Shown here: one piece after another, positions 9,782-21,400 of the stretch
Layout: the number at the start of each line of letters is the position of its first letter
Numbering within the stretch: position 1 is the stretch's first letter
Assembly (NCBI GenBank): GCA_950295325.1
Contig: OX485807.1
Location: 33,076,440 to 33,140,439, forward strand
Direction: 5' to 3'
Length of the DNA stretch: 64,000 nucleotides
Source of the DNA: Polytrichum commune
Taxonomy: Eukaryota > Streptophyta > Polytrichopsida > Polytrichales > Polytrichaceae
Position numbers and translations under genes: made by a program
The notes under the pieces: model-generated
What the model was told of the DNA's origin: nothing
Seen by the model: the letters and a program-made list of their open reading frames with translations, nothing else
Database searches by the model: none

Positions 9782-10102
9782 GTGGCTACCCGCTCGCTTG
9801 GTGCCCGGCCCTCCTCCACGTCCTCCTTGGATAGGCACGCCCTCAAGGCCGCATCTTCCGAGTCCGATCGTTGTCTGGCCCTCCGGAGAAGTGCAAGACG
9901 TTCCCTTTCGCAAATACCCTCGCATTCTACTTATAATACCACCTCTTACAATTCGGGAGCGCGTCCTGAAACATGCAAGAACGACACATATTCCTGTCCA
10001 GGCAACACACAAGGATACAGTCGTGGGCCTGAGATTTTTAGAGCCATGGAGGCCGCCAAAAAAAAGGACTTAGCCGCAAAAAAAAATAGTGGGTCGCACT
10101 AG
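9782..10102 (+). pseudogene. Gene A1, terminal exon
   Basis: Begins after TTTCGCAG (9774-9781) and ends at TGA 10100-10102. It aligns with the last A2 exon: SSTSSLDRHALKAASSESDR, CLALRRSARRSLSQ and GYSRGPEIFRAMEAAKKK. The basic, Ser-rich sequence ends in a Lys-rich helix-like tail. The splice junction is phase 0, as in A2. Confidence 0.62.
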
Positions 10103-10430
10103 TGTGACGTCTAGAAGCGTACTAGTGGGACGGACTCCCTAAATGGGCTTAGGTGTAGAACATATTTAAGTGCTTACTTTCTATGCTATTCCAAGTTACT
10201 CAAGACATTGATGGTATTTCCATTATAATTGTATTTCAATCCCAATTAATTCATTCAACTTCCATTCATTCTTCGCATCTTCCTTTCCATTCATAACGAG
10301 TTGTCATTTCATACGCAACTATTCTCATGTATGCCTCACATTTTTGTTCACTTCCATGCCTTTATGTATAATAATAGTAGCATACCATTATACATATGGG
10401 ATTTTTAGTCGTCATTACTGGTCCAATTTT
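10103..10430. other. Spacer downstream of gene A1
   Basis: AT-rich sequence with no open frame of note. A short run of CACTAGTG-like symmetric sequence lies just after the stop (10097-10130). Otherwise nothing recognised. Confidence 0.5.
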
Positions 10431-10709
10431 GAAATGTGCATCCTTATATAGTCTCATAATCAACAAAAAGTCTCCAAATACCGAATATAGTGTTAATATT
10501 GGTTGATTTAAACATTTTTTTTAACGGGTATATTTTCGTTGTCTTCTACAGGATGAGTATCATTTATTTCTTCGAAGGTCGTTTCTCAAGGGCGCCAAGC
10601 ACCTTTCTCAGGGATATATAACCTTGGGCTATGGTCGATTCTTTCTCTTTTTTCGATTGATTTTTTGCTACCTAGTCACTATAGGGTTGGGCTATCTACT
10701 GCTAGGGTT

Positions 10710-11162
10710 ATGGATGAGGACAGAGGTGTTGTTGTTTCACTTGGTGACTGCGTAGGCCCGTTTGAACCATATGTGGAGGGTGGGGAAGAAGAGCAGGTGG
10801 AGGTTTGTAGCCAGGGGCTTGAAGTGATGGGGGATCTCGAGGTCCGATTAGTTCCGAGAGGAGACCCTTCACCAGCACAGGATACTAGTGACACCTTGGT
10901 TTTTGAGGAGAAGGTGGAGGTGCCCTTGCCACCTCATGCATACTCGAAGGTTGGAAAAATTCCCTCGGGAACTTATTCCCGGGAAACACTTAGTGGGTTG
11001 AGGGGACGAGGTCCATTGTTGAAACGTTCCCACCTAGGACAAATGCCAAGTGTGGTGCCAAAAATGGACGTGAATGTAATTTGTCCTGTAGTGGAGCCAG
11101 AGGTTCGTAGTTATGCCGAAATGGCAAGGGGCAAACCAAAACGCATTAAATTCAATCAATGA
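10710..11162 (+). CDS. Hypothetical protein inside the MULE
   Basis: A 150-codon frame from ATG at 10710 (an in-frame TTG start at 10665 would add 15 residues). The product is acidic at the N-terminus and ends basic (SYAEMARGKPKRIKFNQ). No known domain is recognised. It lies between the MULE ends on the strand opposite to the transposase, so it may be a host fragment captured by the element or a second element gene. Splice-like signals precede it (TTCTACAG at 10545-10552), so it could be a terminal exon. Coding status is uncertain. Confidence 0.4.
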   Translation: MDEDRGVVVSLGDCVGPFEPYVEGGEEEQVEVCSQGLEVMGDLEVRLVPRGDPSPAQDTSDTLVFEEKVEVPLPPHAYSKVGKIPSGTYSRETLSGLRGRGPLLKRSHLGQMPSVVPKMDVNVICPVVEPEVRSYAEMARGKPKRIKFNQ

Positions 11163-11502
11163 AACCAAGTGAACAACCATTGATTGGCAATTATAAAGCG
11201 ATACATAGTTAGTACCAATAGTGCAGCCCTTAAAAGGGACCGGAGTTTCTATCTATCTATCTACCAATAATGCATTGGTGGGTGCTTACGAAGTAGTCGT
11301 GCATAGTGTACTTGTGCTAGGTGGCAAGACATTAGTGGTTAAAGATATAGATACACAATGCAATCAATGTGAATGACAAGATCCTTTATATTGAAAAAAA
11401 CAATATGAATCTTATATTGCTGACTCAATTCATGTAATGACGAGGGAATTTTGAGTGGCCACCGTCCATTGACAAGAGTCTAGGCTGTTTGTAGATTGCC
11501 TC

Positions 11503-14500
11503 CTATTTTTTAGCCAAAGGGTGAGTCAAGAATCCGCTTTCTAGGACTAGCTTGACCTCGTTGAAGCTAAAGGTAGGCGCATGAATGAAAAGGTCGGCTT
11601 CGGGATCACGGTGGCAAACCTTCAAAAGGATGAAGTACACATGCTTGCAATAAGATAATTGGGTCTTCCCTCGGAACTTAGTCATCGTCTTCCTGAATGC
11701 AGGGCAAGTGCAACCCAGGAAAGAGCGGATGGTGACCTGGTACTGTGTGATGGCAGGAGGAACACCTGAATCCAACCCGATGATGCAACCATGGCATGGA
11801 TGAAAGTATCATAGTGATGGAACGGAGGCGAGCTTTGAGGGAGTCGGAGGAGGCCATGGAGAGTCGATGCGCTGGATTTGGGCAAGTGGTAGTGCGTTTG
11901 ACCATTTTGCCGTCTCTCTTGCCAGGGTAGCGGTCTGCTTCTGCAGGAACGGGCACCGCGCTGAGATTTGCAGGCGGCGGGGCAGAAGAGAAGAGGCGTC
12001 TTGGAGAGACCGGTTTTTTATGCGGGAGTTGGAATCCAGCCGCTTCAAGGGCAAGAATTTCAGTGAGCTTGAGGTTTGTGCCTAGCTTCACCGGCCAAAT
12101 GTCTAGAATCAGGGGCATTTCCTGGTCTGCACAGTGCTTAGCAACCCATTTGCGCCTTGTGCCCTTCACGTACCTGTCAATGTCGTCAGAGCAGAAGAAG
12201 AATTATGTCCTCTCTGAAACATTCTTGCATATATTAGTCCAAACTCCGGTGTAGGTAGACGCGGCGGTTGAATTGGCGCCCCTCACAATTCTCTCGGTAC
12301 ACTTCTTCTTCGTGATAGCTCTCTGGGCCCAACAACACTTCGCCGAGGTCTTGGGAAGTCTTGATATGTGCCACTCCTTGACGTTAACCTTTGTCTCTTC
12401 AACAACATTGATATGACGGATCCCTCCCTCATTCGGTGGGGACGGAGGGATGCTCTCAGGCTCAGGCGCAGGGGGGTGATCTTCTTGGACGTGCGTATCA
12501 TCTTCAATATCTTCTTCTATAATGATGGGCATCTGCACAGGAGGAGACCTCACAGCACGTCCTGAACCTCTTGGATGTGAGAAATTTACCTTGTCAGGCC
12601 GATGAGACTCCTCTTCAGCTCCAAGAGGTAGATCTGTTTTCCGCTTCGTGGACCCGAATACCTCTTCTCCAGCCATGCGAGGCTCACGGATACAAAACTC
12701 TTCTGCTCCAGGCATGTCCAACATGGGGTCTTCAAGCACTAAGGGATTACCTGTTTGTTTCGCCCTGCGTTCTGCCATCCTTAATTTGAGCTCTTTCTTT
12801 GTAGGGCATGTTCCACCGACGTCACCTTTCAAGAATTGGTAGTAATTGACAACCTGTAGGAAGCCTCGAACGAAGTCGTCCACTGTAGCCACGTAGAGGT
12901 CGCCGCCGCAGCGCCGCTGTTTCCAGACGCTTGAAGCCACTTGTGTATTGTTTCAGCGAGATTACATGAAGGCATTTCTGCTAGTTCTTCTTCTGAAAAT
13001 TTCTGTGAGTATATAGTGGAAGTAGTTAGACATTAGAGAAGAGTTGTTTCAGATTAGGATAATGTGAAAAAAATGAAAAAAATGAAATGTTTTGGGAAAA
13101 CATACCCCGGTCATGAAGCCTCCCCATTGGCGATAACGGTAGTGCCAAAATGCAAGCCAGAGCTCTAGTTTGTTTAGTGCCTTCTTTGTCACTGCCCCGG
13201 CGGATACCCACCATGCACGTAGCCCGTGGTACAGACTCTCCGCTTCGTCCATGGTCCTCGCGATCCCATATTGGTGGCACATCTTCTTGTGTTGCTCCCA
13301 GAGTTCTTCGGGAATGTACTTCTCAGTATACTTAACCATAGACTGCGTCCAGTGAAACTGACAGGTTCTCTCCCGGTCGTCCATGCGGTCCTCCTTCTTC
13401 CCGTTGCCATATATGACCCAAACTGCATTCCAGTTGGCCTGGGCGCTGTCGGCCATGAAACCCTTGAAGTTGGGCTTGACAACGCCATTCTTCTCCATGA
13501 CAGCATTGAGATTCTTCCAGAAAACGATCTGGGCCTCAGAGTCCTCGGATTGCATGTCACAGCTTGCAATGGTCATGACACGACAATAAGTGGAATCATA
13601 CACATGACATGCCATTGTGGTCCATTGTCTTACCCGTTTGACATGGTCAAACATCATCCAGACATTCTCCAAATCTTCACCGGGCTGCATACGCTTTACC
13701 AAGTCTACCCCACTACCAGGCCCAACTTCCAACATCTTGAAGACAAAAACCTTGTCAAGATCAGCCCCTTGACCTGGAAATTTGTTCTCCTGAACAAAGG
13801 CCTATAAACTGATTCCACGGAGTTTGGTGATAGAGTCCATGACACCATACCTTCTTAGTAAACGGAAGCTCATGACCTTGTTGCGGATGTTTGGGGAAGC
13901 CATGTCCTTGCACCGGTCAAATACAGGAACAAGTTCCTCTAGAGTCAACTTCTTTGGTGGCGCGTCATCGAGTTGAAGAAGATAGTTTCCAATTAGAACT
14001 TTGCTAGCCTCCAACACCACTGCACTCTTGGTAGCTTGTGGAGTCTTCTCAATCTGCTCTTCAATTAGGCCATTGATCTCTCCCTTAGTGTCTCTGTAGT
14101 CGCCCACCTTGACTGGGTGATCATGAGTCCCTAGATGGATACACGCTCTGGTTTGGTTGCTTTTGCCAACCACATAATAAATCTTAGCGCACTCCACATT
14201 TGGCAATACATGCCGGGGGTTCTTTACATACCTTGCAAACAAGCGTAAAGTCAGTTGGGGGTGATTGATCCACTACAAAGGCTTGGAGGGTACAACCTTC
14301 AAACTTTGTCTCATTGACTTGGAATATGCGAGGTCAGCGGTTCAAATATTTGCACTCCTTGTTATTGCAACGCAGGTGTCCAACGCAGGTGGAATAACGG
14401 AAGGACAAACCAACGTCGTTTGTGATGTTGGTTGTGATGGTCTTCGTCCACACATGGCCGTCGTAACGCTTGTCCATTCCCTGCATTGACTTGGCCTGTG

Positions 14501-14594
14501 ATCGTGCGGCCGTGTCACCAGCGGGTGGCAACTCAAATATGACGACACCATCGAACACAACAAGAAGGTACTCTATTCTCTTGTGTCTAATCAC
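11503..14594 (-). pseudogene. MULE-type transposase with zinc-binding N-terminus and SWIM finger
   Basis: Pieces in order on the minus strand: about 14594-14226 and 14242-13802 with CNNKECKYL and CKVC...RACIHLGTHDHP, a zinc-binding region; 13801-13049 with a MULE DDE-type core (TIASCDMQSED, then KGFMADSAQANWNAVW, where the Asp residues are candidates for catalysis, and CQFHWTQSMVKY); 12940-12203, a Pro/Glu-rich segment; about 12169-11990, KGTRRKWVAKHCADQ; and 11775-11503 with a SWIM finger, C-T-C...C-K-H. Lesions: TGA after YLNR near 14340, a frameshift near 14225 and TAG at 13804-13802 (LRGISL-stop-AFVQEN). Introns probably separate the later pieces. Non-autonomous today. Confidence 0.65.
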
Positions 14595-14869
14595 TGAGTA
14601 ATCTAATTTTTTTAGAATATTTTTTTTTCCGGCCTTCCTGCAAGTTGTTTTAGCAATGGAAATATGCTAACAGTCTCTTGCGACAAAGGATATACTTTAG
14701 GAGCGTTCCCACTAACTATAACTTGAGGCGGGGGCTTGGTGGGACTGCCCTCTTCATCTGAAGAAAGTGTAATTACAGACTGAACTCTAACGTTTTCTAC
14801 AATTGAACACTATATTCGTTATTTGGAGACTTTTTGTTAATTTTGAGACTATTTAAGGACGTGGCTTTC

Positions 14870-15139
14870 ACATTTATAGGAATGAAAACACTACAAATAT
14901 GCTATGTTCCCAATATGGAAACAAATATGAAACTCAAATGCATGTAATTACACATATAAAAATAGGGAAATGGGACAATTACAACATTTGCATATAGGAA
15001 ATCGATATCATATTCATTGAAGAGGGTCAAAATACAAAATGCAAGTGGAATATCCACTATTAGGCCAAAGCCCTAGAAACACAAATCCACATCTATATGT
15101 ATTTTAATATAGCCTATACATTTGGACCATGAATAGGCG
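14870..15139. other. AT-rich spacer between MULE and gene A2
   Basis: No gene or repeat recognised. It contains the 3' flank of gene A2. Confidence 0.5.
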
Positions 15140-15466
15140 TCACTCTTTTGTTTTTGAAATACTATTATTAGCCTTTGCGGCCGTTTCTTTTTCTTTTGCT
15201 TTCATGGCGTCCATGGCTCTAAATATCTCGGCTCCGCGACTGTAACCTTGTTTATTCCCATTCCCAGCCCTCGAATATATGCCATTTTCCCATATTGGCC
15301 GACCCCCTACCGAATAAGTGGAATACGAACGTGTTTGGGAAACCGAACGTCTTGCACTCTTTCGTAGGGCCAAACAACGATCAGACTCGCAAGTCGCAGT
15401 CTTCAATGTTCGCCTATCCAATGACGGAGTGGAGGATGCACGTCCCACATCCATGTATATTGGGGT
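15140..15466 (-). CDS. Gene A2 exon 7, basic C-terminal tail
   Basis: Follows TTTCAG and ends with TGA. It encodes SSTPSLDRRTLKTATCESDR, CLALRKSARRSVSQ and GYSRGAEIFRAMDAMKAK, each conserved in A1. The end is a Lys/Ala-rich helix. No known domain. Confidence 0.6.
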   Translation of the reverse strand, partial: TPIYMDVGRASSTPSLDRRTLKTATCESDRCLALRKSARRSVSQTRSYSTYSVGGRPIWENGIYSRAGNGNKQGYSRGAEIFRAMDAMKAKEKETAAKANNSISKTKE

Positions 15467-18400
15467 CTGAAACAATGACCATAAATATATATAACGACGT
15501 GGGTTAGTATAAGTTACGGATGTAAGTCCGAAAAACCCAAGAATTTGAAATGCACTAAATTAATATGCGGACATCATGAACGAAAACTTGAGAATGCCAA
15601 TAGTGGGGCACCTTGGCCTTCGGGGCGGCAGTTTGATCTTCAGGGACATCGAGGGGAGTAGACACAAGCACAACCGGGACGTTCGTAAAGGCCGGGACAT
15701 CAATGTGGGGTTCATCCATGCAAAGACGCCTGGTCGACCGCGGGTTTCGAACGTGCTTCTCATTGCGGAGGGGAGATGGGGATGGGGGTAGAGCGTAATT
15801 GAGCTTTGCAACCTTTGGAGGAGGGCTATCGACAACTCCGTCTTCGAACCCCGAGTCTTTGGAGTAATCCACGGCAGAGGCGGCATCGACGGCCGAAAAT
15901 TGAAATAGTGAAGGCATTGAAACGTCGGTCACACCAATGGAAGGGGAGCTGGGGCCCGGCTGAGATGTAGACATGCCATGTCCGAGACTTTGGGATGCTT
16001 GGTGAGGCAACTAAGGCACAAAAATACATTTACAAAATAAGGAGAGAAATGTTAGATATAAACATGGAGAGTCCAAGTACGGAGCCAAAAAGTATCAAAG
16101 TTCTCATACCAATTTATTGAGTTCAGCAAAGCCGTACAACCTCCTAAATTCTGTATCTCTTGGGCCTAGAGGTCTATTGCCAATACGATTTGAGAGGACA
16201 AAATCCGGGACACTTCCGGAGTGATGGGCAAGCCTTCTAATGTAGGGTCCTAATTCTAACTCTAGGAAGTTGTCGTTTCTATCGCCCTCCCAAGGGTTCG
16301 GGAAAATGCAGTTGCCCGGGGGGTTGAGAACGCTCTTCGCCAGGCTGTCGTCAATGAGGAGCGTGTTCTCCGGAGTGGGCCAATAACCTTGGGGGACCCC
16401 CTCCAACATTGGGACGCCCACCCAGAGGCTCTTCCTCAGCACCTTAAGGAATTGAGGTCCGCGGCCTCCTCCGACCTTGGGTACAATGTTGCCGCTACGG
16501 TCATAAAGGTCATCGCAGTGTTCTTGACCGAGAAGCAAGCACGGCATTGCGAGTTCTCGGAAAAGGAAACTGACGACGGCCTTCGTGTTGTCCATCAGCA
16601 TGGAGCTCCAGATGATGACATGGGCCAAGCCGAGGACCTCACGAAGGAAGCACCTCAAGCCGGGCCGGACGCGCACAACCTTCTTGTTAATTAGTGTATC
16701 GAAGCGCCCTCCGTAATCCATGTCTTGTGGAGTACGGTAGGGACCCTTGGACGCACTATTGGAGATATGTGTGGATTGACAAAGCACGCCATTGAGGTCA
16801 AATATTATGAAGTTTTTCCTCATAATATGGCTTGGTCTTTCGGCGGGGTGGCGACATATCTCCGACGGACCCTGTGATGGCACATACTACCTAGGTGAAT
16901 GGCACTACCCAGGAAAACCAAATGACAAGCATGCAAAAACGCAACAAAGAAATGCGAGGCAACAAGTATCCGAAGAACTATCCAGTTCAAAAAATTGTAT
17001 TAATGTGTTTGGTGATATACATTTCGCGAATAATTTACATTGTCACTAAAGGTCTCTCCTAAGATTAATTGAGCCTACACTAGCAAAATTGGATCCGCCG
17101 CCGCGGGCGAAGTCGAGATTCGAACTCGAAAATATGCACACGCCACGAAAGCTGGCTGACTGGGAACTTACGGACGCGTGTCCGTAAAGAGGGAGGCATG
17201 CTCAAAGGTTGATTACCTCTTTAGCGGTGAGTTCCTCGCCGGCAGTGCCTCCCTCACCAGGCCCAGTTGCGGGGCCAGGTTCTGGACGCGCGTCCGTAAA
17301 TTCGCCCTGCGTGTCTTCCACCACCAACAAATCGGCTCCACCTGCTTGCGACGCTTGCGTGCCGACGAAAGGTTGATCCTCATGCGAGGAGTCTTGGCCC
17401 CCCCGCATATGTACATCTTCATCGGCGAGGGGGGCGTCGCCCATGTTGACATCTTCATCGTCTCCTATGGCGGGAGGGGAGGGCTCTGGAGCGGCAGCAA
17501 CCTGGGGAGGGGGCGGGACAACCAACGCGGGGGCCGTATAGGTGTGCTCCGGTATGTACACCGTGTGGCTGCTAGAAGGAGGGCGCACCAGAACGGGGGG
17601 CACGGACATGGCGGGCTTGGGCGCTGCATACACCACCTGGGGTCTTGCCTGCAAGCTTGCCATCATGCTCATGAATTGTTGGCTTTGAGCCAAGAATTGT
17701 TGATTTTGAGCCATGAGGTCGGCGTGCCTCCGAGCAGACTCCAACCTAGCTTGCTCCATCTCAGCTTGGATGGCGGCCATCTTCCTAGCGTGCTCTTCGT
17801 TGGCCTCCCGGAGCCGCATGTCAAGCTCTTCCTTCATCCTCTTCTCCATCTTCTCGTCCAGCTTGGAGACGGACATGGGCTCTCTCTTCACCTTGCCTGG
17901 CTCAGAAGGCAAGGCGGAGATGGAAGCGTACAGCCTCACCTCATCCTCGTCTTCATCTGAGAGTTCCAAGACGGCGCCTTCGGGGTATTCGTTGTAAGGC
18001 GTCTTGTTCCTCTGCCGCCGGCTTGCACGGTAGGAGTCGATATCGGGCCTCGATATCAACTCTAGCATATCTCTACCTTCCATGGGCGGGAGCGCCGCCT
18101 GCTCACTGGGCTCTCCCCCACCAGAGGACGCCGTGCATCTGGTTTCTGCAGCAAGGTCCGCATCCCTCTCCGCCATAAGCCTTGCAGCACGAGATGGCCC
18201 CGCAGTGGAAGGAAGCCCAACTCGAGAAGTGGGAGTCCCAAAGGGTGATAGACTAGGCGTATTATGAGGCACCCGAATTGGAGTGACGTTGGGCTGCGCC
18301 TCCTCTGCATCCATGTTGTCTTCACCCAGGAGATACGCCACGCGATACACTGGATGACGAGCAAGACCGCGCAAGTCTTCCTGCCTGGAGGGTTGTCCCC

Positions 18401-21400
18401 TTGGAGACATTGGATCATCGTCTCCATCGCTGCCCCACCCGCCTGCATGAGAAGGCTCCTCTCTAGAGGCAAGAGGAACAACAGGATGTGGGGTAATGAT
18501 ATCCAAGAAGTCATTGAGATCCATTTTCTCTGCAAGCATCCTGTGATCTTTGCACTCATCCATGTCGCCAGCCCCCACAAACGAGTTAACCTGCAACCCA
18601 AGCATCTGCACCAAATAAAAAAAGTTAGTGGATTGTTGGTATCAAGATTGAATTGACGGGGAAGATGGACATACAAACATGATGCAGTGTGCATTTTACG
18701 GACGTGCGTCCGTAAAATGCACACTGGGTTAGGTTTGATAACTTTACGGCCGCGCGGCCGTAAATATGCACTGCAGCGCGGCCGCAAAGTTGAAATGAAC
18801 TAGGTGGTTAAACTTTACGGTCACGCGGCCGTAAAGTTGCATCAGGTGGAGGCATGAAAGTTTTTTTAAGTACTTACCAATGCCGCATAAACAAATTTGG
18901 TCCCCCCGAAGACGTTGTACACTGTCTCACTCATCACAGTCACAACCTTCAATACTCCTATGTAAAAGTCCATTCGGAGCTCGGTTGCCGGGCAGATTGC
19001 GAACATCGCCTCGTCCATTAGCTCCTTGGGGTGTGGAGGCGGCAACTGGTAAATTTTCTTGAACACGCTCTTCGCCTTTACAGGCAAACGCCCACTTGGC
19101 GAAGACTTCCGTGTCAAGAAATAGAGACATATAGCGCCGACCTGCTTTACCCCCCTTGCTTCTTCGATGACGGCGATGCCTTCCGTCTTCGCGGGGACGT
19201 ATGTGCTGTGGAAGATATTGTATTCGAGATCCATCGTCGAGTTGTATAGGTCGACGACCGCTGCGGATCTCTCTTGGTCCACAATCCACAGCCACACGTT
19301 TGGCTCCAGAAGTGCAGGGGACCGAAAGCTCTTGAAAGCTTTTAGGAAGCTGTCGTAGAAAGGGGTCCCCGGAGGAGGTTGTTTCCAAGAATTTGGAAAT
19401 GCACGGAAATCAAAGATAGCAAAAGGACAACCCCGGGGGTCATCTCTCACAATGGCCCGCGAAGCATGGGTGTCCCACTTGCCGAACTTGAATTGTGATG
19501 TCACAGCCCAAAACCTCGCGACACCCTTGAATTTGGCATTCTTCTTTCTATCGAGGAAGTGTTTATACAAAGTTGTCTCCCTTTCGTCGATAGAACCTTT
19601 CTTCTCGTTCTTCCTTGAGCGCTGGGCCAAGAACGGAGATGCTGCTCTTATCAATGCCTTCATTGAGACGCCATTGATGTGGTATGCTATTTTCAATCCC
19701 CTCCAGTTGTCCCACACAATGTCACCATCTGCATCTGTAAGGTTGTAGGCGGGTACCAATTTGCCTATCTCCCTCATAGCCAATGTCTTCTTCTTCCTGT
19801 ATTCGCACCATTCCTTAATATGGTACGTTGAAGGCTTCATAAACCTTGGTCGTTTGAGGAAGATTTTTGGATACGGCGCTGTCCTTCTCGGAGTCTCCTT
19901 AAGAAGGTGTTCTGCCGCCTTGTAAAGCTCGGCATCGAGCAACCCTTGGAGGGGACGGAAGAACTCTCTGAGGATTGGAGGCACCTTAATCTTCAGGTCC
20001 TCCTTGTACTTCTTCTCCGTCTCAAGGTTGATGAGTTCTCCGTTGTTGTGTGCATGGAAGACGCGCATCCAGATAGCCCAGGTCCTACCCGACGAAGTGA
20101 TGAGCTTCAATTCGCCCTTCAGATCTTGCACTGTCTTCATGCCGCTTTGCTTCATGTCAATGCTTGAGAACTTCGTCACAATCGCACTGCTGAATGCCTG
20201 CAAGTAGAGAAACAAATGAGTTGTTGAAATGAGATCAAAAAATGGAATGAGAACCGTCTAGTTTACGGACGCGCGTCCGTAAACTTGGAGCACACAAAGA
20301 ATAAAGGGAAAGTTTACGGACGCGCGTCCGTAAACTTGGAGCAAAGAAAGAGTGAAGGAGAATTTACGGACGCGCGTCCGTAAATTCATTTGGGAATATT
20401 ACCTGCCATTTGGGATTCTTGACGACTGCGTTGTCCCTCTCTTTTGGTGGACAGCCGTGCTCCTCCCACAAGGTCCTACCAGCCACGATGTTGGCTGCCC
20501 ATGACGCCTCAAACGCTTTGATTTTGTTTGTCTGGTTGAGGAAGGCAGATATGGCGATGAGCTGATTGGAGTCCTCTGAATGCACGAGAAGTGCCTTCCA
20601 ATATCGGATTGTGGGTTTCAGAGGGCTCTTCCAATTATCGTCTGCGAGGAGAGCTTTTGCCGCTTCCACGCTATGTTGGCCGTCCACGATGTAGAATTCC
20701 CCTTGCTTAATAATTGGCCAATGTTCTGGTGTAACCTCCACGATTGGATCCTTTGGGGTCACACATATGGTCTGCCGGTCAGCTTTCGGGTTGTTCATGA
20801 TGTTGTTCATCTGCCACCAGACCCCGCTCTCTTCTTGCACCCGAGTATTCATACTCTCGGTGCCCTGGTGGCATTTATAAACATCCACGTCAAATGTGAA
20901 ATACCTGCCCATTGGCCAGCAGGCTTTCGTTTTTTCGTCGAACTCTTGTTGAATTTTTGTTGATAGATCAGAGTTCGGGCGTTCTCCTTTCTTCAGAAGT
21001 GGTGCGACAGTAAGGGTGGAGCTGACATCTGGACCTTTGGTAAGTCCAGATGACTCCATCTGTGAATGGGAGCGTTTACTGGATGGTCTGCTCCCTCTCG
21101 ATGCTCCACTTTGGGACGGTCTTGATCTTCCGGGACTGTCTGTGGAACACGCGGTTGTCGTTCAGAAACGATTTTCTTCTTCATTTTCCCCTTTCTGGAC
21201 TCCAGGACTGCCCCATTCACTCTCATGACATTGTTGAGGAGTCTTCCAAGCCGCTTACCCGTCCAAGGTGCATTGCATGCAAAGTCTTGGAATTCAGTTG
21301 CAAGATTGAAGCAACCCGCATCCGGGCTGCCATTTTCGCATTCAGCCTTGTGGAATGGATGTCTGTGCTCATGAAGAAGAATTGTGACTCTGTCATCTTG

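Larger units (their letters stand above)
10431..14869. mobile_element. Decayed MULE-type DNA transposon between genes A1 and A2
   Basis: Inverted repeats at 10431-10494 and 14806-14869 share AAAAAGTCTCCAAATA, CGAATATAGTGTT and further blocks in inverted orientation. Between them lies a MULE-type transposase pseudogene (11503-14594) and a short unrelated frame on the other strand (10710-11162). I could not find a convincing 8-10 bp target duplication, so the outer limits are approximate. The same end sequence recurs at 32321-32358 and, more diverged, near 60040-60080, showing a family in this genome. Confidence 0.65.

Noticed and set aside
13150-13807. Plus-strand frames across the MULE core
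   Set aside because: Antisense to the transposase frame, which has recognisable MULE motifs.
21039-21059. A 20-bp mini-intron (GTAAAC...CACAG) between A2 exons 1 and 2
   Set aside because: It would restore frame, but plant introns are not that short; a donor at 21220 gives a normal-sized intron and also keeps frame.
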